Below, piece by piece: positions 58,738-64,000 of a stretch of 64,000 nucleotides of DNA. Under the pieces are notes generated by a model that did no database searches, had not been told where the DNA came from, and was given only the letters and a program-made list of their open reading frames with translations. The stretch is from assembly GCA_963693085.1 (NCBI GenBank), contig OY856411.1, forward strand, positions 1,349,968,050 to 1,350,032,049, in the 5' to 3' direction. Both the position numbers and the translations under genes were made by a program. Positions within the stretch are counted from its first letter, which is position 1. Each line of letters opens with the position of its first letter. The DNA comes from Alisma plantago-aquatica (Eukaryota; Streptophyta; Magnoliopsida; Alismatales; Alismataceae).

Positions 58738-59095
58738 TTTTTTTAGGAAAGGTAAAATCATATATTGAAAGCACATCAAGCAAGCGAAACCTACTTATGT
58801 GAAACACTTACAGAATGTTTTGAAAAAGCAACATAAATAAATCTAAAGGAAAAACATAAGCTGATAAAAGTAGTGATTTGATAAAGAGGGGGAGGCACCC
58901 CATAACAAGCCCCTTGGTGTTTTAAAAATTGAAGCGCCCTAGTTGTTTATAATGACCAAAGCCTGAAAGAGGAATCACAGTTGTTGTTGCACCAAACTAA
59001 CACCAGTCTCGTCGTCAACCATTGCTTTGATATCACAAAGAAAAGCAGCTTCTGATTCTCCTTCCTCAGAATCTTCATGCCTCCCATCTTCTAGA
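58738..59095 (-). other. LINE 2 3' untranslated region and A tail
   Basis: Non-coding on the minus strand between the ORF2 stop and a run of eight A. It includes a ggggtgcctccccct block near 58888-58903. Confidence 0.75.
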
Positions 59096-62000
59096 TTACC
59101 TGTAGTTTGTAAGGATGTGAAGATCGACATCTATTTGAGTTATAATATTTTTGGCCAAATTTGTCTTGTTGCTGAAAATTCTATTATTTCTTTCTTTCCA
59201 AAGATTCCAGCAGATTGTGGTGAATAGATCACTGCTTTTGAAATTCTTGTAAAGTCTTAATGGTGTTGTTTGGATGGGGAAAGTGGCTTCCTGGAGATCA
59301 GGAAGGTAGTTTCTTATGAAGTGTGAAAGGATATTTTGGGAAAAAGTGCACTTAAAGAAGATTTGGTCGACCAAGTCACTATTTTTTTCACAAAGAGCAC
59401 ATCTAAAAGGGCCTATAAAACCTTTTTTTTGTGATGTTTTCACCTGAAAGAAGTTTGTTGTGTAACAGAAGCCAAAGGAAAGTTTTGTATTTTTGTGGCC
59501 ATTTCTGTTTCCAAATATTTGATGATGAAGGGGAGATACCTCTGTAGGAGAGGAAGTTGTAAGAAAGTTTAACCGAATATTTTTCCCCCATTTCCAAGTG
59601 ATGGTATTTGAGGTGTTGTTTTCCAAGGAGAGAGTTAGATGTCTGAATTCATTTTGACTTACCTGGGATAGAATACATCTTTTAAGGGAATTTGATCTAT
59701 TACTGGTGATTAGCGAGAGAGCTTTATCAATCCTTATGTTGAGGAAATTATTTGGAATATTCCAGGATGGTCTGAGATTGAAGATAGAGTTGTTTTCATA
59801 CCATGGATCAAACCAAAAGGAGATATTTTTGTGTGAGTGAGGTGGAGTGTTTGTGATTTGTGTAATCATGTGGATGTTTTTATTGATGAATTTCCAAAGC
59901 GGGGAGGCTTCTTTCAAATGGATTTGGTGCCATAGTGGAGAGATTTGATAATATTTGTGTTTGATGAGATTGGTCCAGATTTTCTTTTTGTTTTGAATCA
60001 GACTGTCAATGATTTTGGCAATAAGGCACAGAGAGTGTGTTTCAATGTTGATGATGCCCCAACCTCCTTGTTCATGAGGAGATGAAATGGTTTTCCAATT
60101 TACTAGATGGTAATGTTTCCCTGGTTTGTCCAGTTTGTGGAAGTTGTTCCATAGAAAATTTCTCCGAATTTTATCTAGAATGGATTTTGTTTTTGAGGGT
60201 AAGGGAATGCAGCTCAAGTAGTGGGTAGTTATTGGTGTGATGACGTTGTTTAATAGTGTGAGCCTACCCGAGAGGTTAAGGAAATGATTTGCCCAGTTTG
60301 TGAGTTTGGAGTTTATTTTTGATATTATGGGAGCCCAGATAGAATTTGTGATGTTGTATGGGGTGATGGGGAGCCCCAGATATTTGATAGAGAATTCTTC
60401 AGACTTGCAATTTAGGAAGTCTTTAAGGTGCTCCAAAGAAGATTGATTAATGTTTACCCCAAAGATGGAAGATTTTTTTATATTTATTTTTAGCCCAGAG
60501 ATGTATGAAAAGATGCTGATGATTCTAAAAATATTTTGAATAGAGGATTCTTCTGGGGAGGAGAAGATGATGGTATCATCTGCAAATTGAATGATATTTT
60601 CCTTGCAGACATCGGGAGAGGAGATAAGGCCATTTTATTTGCCCATCTGAATCATGCGAGAGAGGATAGTAGTTAGGATGATGAAGAGGTAAGGAGAGAG
60701 AGGGTCCCCTTGTCTAAGTCCATTAGAGTTATGGAAATAACCAAAGGGAACACCATTAATGATAGTGGAGAAGTGATTTGTTGATATACAAGCATGGATC
60801 CAAGAAATCCATCTATCAGGAAAACCGAAGCCCTTAAGAGATTTTAAAAGGCATTTCCAGTTTACAAAGTCAAAGGCTTTTTCAAAGTCAAGTTTGATGG
60901 CTTGAAGAGGGGATTTATTTTTGTGGCAAAGATGAATCATTTCATTAACCATTAAGAAGGCATCTTGAATGCTTCTGTTTTTTAGGAAGGCAGATTGGTT
61001 AAGAGGGATGATGTCTTCCAAGAGAGGTTTGATCCTACTAGCTAATGTTTTTGCAATGATTTTATATGAGGTATTTATGAGGATGATAGGACGGAAGTGA
61101 GAAATGGTTTCAGGCTGACTATTTTTTTTTATCAGGGTGATGAAAGTTTTATTTATGTATTTGATGATATTTTGTGGGTTTGTACTGGCGTGGAAGGCAG
61201 ATAAAAAAGCAAGGAAATCTTTTTTATAGTGGTTCCAGTTAGCCAAGTAGAATTCCACATTAAGACCATCAGGTTCGGGGGATTTATTTTTACCAAGGTC
61301 AGAGATAGCAGATTGTAATTCTTCAAGGGTGAAGGGTTTGATGAGATCATGAGGATTTTTTATGTTCTTTTGACAAATAGTGTTCCATTGTAAGTTATTG
61401 AGACAAATAGGATTGTGGTTGTTGTTGAAGATATTTTTGAAATGGTTTTTTATGTGTGTTATAATGGATTTTTTATGAGATGTGAGTCTGCCATTTATCA
61501 TTAGATGGGTTATGGCATTATTTCTAAAGTTTTGGTTACAAATTTTGTGAATTTTTTTTGTATTTTTATCCCCTTCTTTAGCCCAAGAATTTTTTGCCCT
61601 TTGTCTCCATCTTGTGTCAATACAGTTGTTTATGTGGTCAAGATCGGCTTTTATAGAAAGGACAAGAGCAGGGTCAGCAGATGGGTCTTTGTCAACAAAG
61701 AGAAACTGGTCTTCAAGATTTTTTTGGAGTTCAAATAAGGTCGTAGGGTTTTGTAGTTTCCATTGTTTTATGTGAGTTTTGATATTTTTTGTGTTGTTTA
61801 GGATATGAATACCAATGTTTGTTGTTTGTGGGTTGTCAAGAGTCCAAGCTTCAAGGCAGGATCTGGAGAAGTTTTCAATGGAGAGCCAGTTGTTTTCAAA
61901 TTTGAAGGGACGAGAGCCCCAAGAGCAAGAAGCAGTTTCAAGGATTAGAGGGAAGTGGTCTGAAATGGTTCTATGGGAGATATGAACAGATGAGAGAGAG

Positions 62001-62653
62001 TGTTTATCTTCCCAAAGGTTTGTACAAATGAAATGATCGAGCCTAGCAAAAGACTGGTTTCTAGACCAAGTATATAAGGTATTTGAGGGTAAAATGTCGA
62101 TCAGAGAGTGGTTTGTTAGCATCTGACATAATTTTTTATCGGCCGCTGACATCGATAAAGTGGAGGGATTTGAATTGTGCCTATCTGAGATCTGGGTGAT
62201 AAGGTTAAAATCACCACCCAGAACCCAGGGAGACATGTGATAATTTGTAATGAGGTGGTTTAGTTCCTCAAGGAAGAGGGATTTGTTATATCCTGGTTCC
62301 CCATAGATACCTGAGAAAGACCAGAGAAAACCATCAGAGAGATTTTTGAAATCAATGGTTATGGAGAAGTTGAGGATGGAAGAGTTTTGCGAGATTATAG
62401 TCTGGTTGTTAAATCCAACAATGATACCACCTTTGAAACCCTTGGGAGGTAGTTGAATCCAATTTGTGATTCTATTACCTCCAATAGTTTTGAGGGCAAA
62501 AGGGGTAAGAAAGGATTTTGTTTCTTGGATGGTAATGAGATCGATATTGTTTTTATAAATGTGGGAGCGTATTTTTTTCCTTCTTTGAAGATTTGCAGCT
62601 CCACAAATATTCCAAGATGAAATTTTCATAATGAAGGGAAAAGAAAAGAGCAA
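59096..62653 (-). pseudogene. LINE 2 ORF2 polyprotein, one in-frame stop
   Basis: The frame runs 62653-59096 (about 1185 codons), interrupted only by a TAA at 60635-60637. The likely working start is the internal Met of MKISSWNICGAAN, 24 bases in. The endonuclease has WNICG, TIQETKSF, GGDFNLITQ and SDHFPLIL. The RT has KSPEPDGLNVEFY, FRPIILINTSYKIIAKTLA, KLDFEKAFDFVNW, GLRQGDPLSPYLF and FADD at 60575-60586, after the stop. The C-terminus has IKYLGLPITPYN and the zinc-binding CALCEKNSDLVDQIFFKC. Expected catalytic residues are visible. The protein would nick target DNA and reverse-transcribe LINE RNA. The stop falls between the LRQGDPLSP block and FADD, so the present product would lack the catalytic Asp pair. 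Confidence 0.93.
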
Positions 62654-62836
62654 AAAGGCTAATTAGATAAACACAAAATTATGTGCTAGCAGGATAACAC
62701 CTTTTTTTAGTCCATCCCATAAAGGTTTCAAGGTTGTTTAGAACATTTTGTGCATCATCATCATCTTCTAGATGAAAACCTATCTTATTTGCAAAAGATG
62801 TGAAACTTTTTATGTTTGACCAAGAAGCTAAATCCT
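62654..62836 (-). other. LINE 2 inter-ORF region
   Basis: Several stops lie in the ORF1 frame here. No separate coding sequence is seen. Confidence 0.6.
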
Positions 62837-63999
62837 CTAAAAAATCAAAATCTTTATTTTTTTTTTGTAAGAAGGAGTTGTTGATAAAGAAGTTGCGGTG
62901 GAAGCTTTACTGAAAGAGCGGGGAGAGGGAGGAGGAGGGTTACCTTTTTTTGATCTGTTGATGATGTTAGAACCTTTGGAGTCAATTTGGTTTGGATGCA
63001 AGATCTTTTGTAGGTAGTTGGAGTTGAGCTTCTGCTGAGGGCTCTCCTGCTCCGAACTATGCAAAGAATTATCATTCTTGTGCTAAGATGAGTCTTGATA
63101 CATGGTTGTTTGATGATTTTTGTTTGGTGATGGGCATATTTCCTTCGTGGAGGAAGGAGATGGGAAAGTATTGCTTCTAGGTTTGAAATTGTTAACAGGG
63201 AGAGGGGGTTCAGGAGATCTGGTTCTTTTTTTGTTTGGATGGAGATAGGAGTTTTCAGAGTGGTTTGAGGTTCTCCGTATCCAAACATGGTTTCTGTCAA
63301 TAAAAGCCCTGGAATGCAAGGTAGGTATTTTATCTTTATTTGGGCTAAACCAAGATGGTGGATGAGAAGAAAGGTCTGAAAAGGCAGTGTTCTTTATGGT
63401 AGGATGTTCGGCTGTGAGTTTTAGATGATAGATAGACTCACCAATTCTTATGTTGATGGAAGGCAGAAGAGAGATGGTAGCTTTGATAGAAAAGAGGCAG
63501 TAAGCTTTGATTATTGAGTTGGGTGTAGGGTTTCAGGGCTGATGTATTGAAGAGTGGCCCCGATAGAATGAGCAATGCCTCTAAAGATCTCTATCTCCCA
63601 AAGATGAGGAGGGAGATTTGAAATGGCAACCCAGTCTGAACCGCCAGCTGGGGCAGGGAAAGAACCAGAATCAGCAGACCATTTTGATAGTCTAGCCATG
63701 ATAAAGCTCGAACCACATGGAATGGTGAGCACCTGGTTGAAAAGGTGATTAATCTTCGTTCCTTCTGGGACGGTATAGATGAGCTGGGTGGGAGAGAAAT
63801 TTTTTGGTTTGAGGATAGTGTGACCAGGAAGAAGAAGGGCTAAGGCGCGAGTGATGTCTAAGACGTTTATAGGGTTGTTGTCCAAGTTGTTTTCAACAGA
63901 AACTAGGATACTTCTAAGAGAGAAGACTTTGAGCAAACACATTGAGTTTGCAGGGAGGTCTAGGGCAATAGCAAATTCTAGGTGGTCGGGGACCTTCAT
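62837..63999 (-). pseudogene. LINE 2 ORF1, partial, with frameshift and stop
   Basis: From the window edge 63999-63511 is open: NVLDITRALALLLPGHTILK, CGSSFIMARLSKWSADSG and SDWVAISNLPPHLWEIEIFR, then IAHSIGATLQYISPETL. This resembles the RNA-binding DUF4283/RRM-like part of plant LINE ORF1. Near 63510-63540 the coding sense passes to another frame (SIIKAYCLFSIKATI, then RIGESIYHLKLTAEHPT). It continues through 63319-63083 (basic, Pro- and Ser-rich), a stop at 63083, and 63064-62837 (KKGNPPPPSPRSFSKAS). No CCHC knuckle is seen, unlike LINE 1. The N-terminus lies beyond the window. Confidence 0.8.
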
Positions 64000-64000
64000 G

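Larger units (their letters stand above)
58738..63999 (-). mobile_element. L1-type LINE 2, minus strand, continuing past the window
   Basis: On the minus strand: ORF1, ORF2 and a 3' untranslated region ending ctttcctaaaaaaaa at about 58738. The element is inserted into Sirevirus 2 gag. More than 5.2 kb is present and the 5' end lies beyond 63999. The ORF2 frame is nearly whole, far less decayed than LINE 1. The target duplication cannot be checked because only one flank is visible. Confidence 0.92.

Overview
This window looks like nuclear DNA of a seed plant, probably a large, repeat-rich, AT-rich genome. I find no host gene, rRNA, tRNA or CRISPR array. Nearly everything recognisable is transposable-element sequence: Ty1/copia (including Sirevirus-type), Ty3/gypsy (chromovirus-like and Athila-like), L1-type LINEs, a hAT-like non-autonomous element and a palindromic MITE. 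Almost all coding frames are broken, so the open frames are relics. The species cannot be told from the sequence.

Layout. 1-2560: unrecognised DNA with a 100-bp minisatellite (411-1075). 2561-50244: one nest. Its oldest layer is a pair of direct repeats, 2561-5490 and 8433-50244 (the second in three pieces), read as LTRs of an old minus-strand gypsy element with a ruined interior (5491-8432). The right LTR was hit twice. A minus-strand copia element (8600-31084, target duplication ATAAT) entered it, and so did an L1-type LINE (32903-49871, 12-13 bp imperfect duplication). The copia 3' LTR was then split by an Athila-like gag-protease element with no reverse transcriptase (9014-18907, duplication CCACA). 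The LINE was split by a plus-strand Sirevirus-type copia element (33666-44852, duplication GTAAT). The copia interior also holds a 2.7-kb insert, a hAT-like element and a MITE. LTR divergence estimated by eye falls in the order the nesting requires: old gypsy > copia > Athila-like > Sirevirus.

50245-53807: non-coding DNA with a ~515-bp tandem duplication and a 500-bp pyrimidine-rich tract. 53808-58737: the 3' part of a second Sirevirus-type element on the minus strand, lacking integrase core and reverse transcriptase. 58738-63999: an L1-type LINE on the minus strand, inserted into that element's gag. Its ORF2 is whole except for one in-frame stop, and its ORF1 runs off the right edge.

There is no gene circuit here. 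The functional logic is that of each element: LTR promoter and primer site, gag, protease, integrase, RT and RNase H for the LTR elements; ORF1, endonuclease and RT for the LINEs. The most notable points are the readable insertion history with exact target duplications, the gag-protease-only gypsy element, the Sirevirus stem-loops and multiple polypurine tracts, the RNase H domain on one LINE, and the nearly intact ORF2 of the other.
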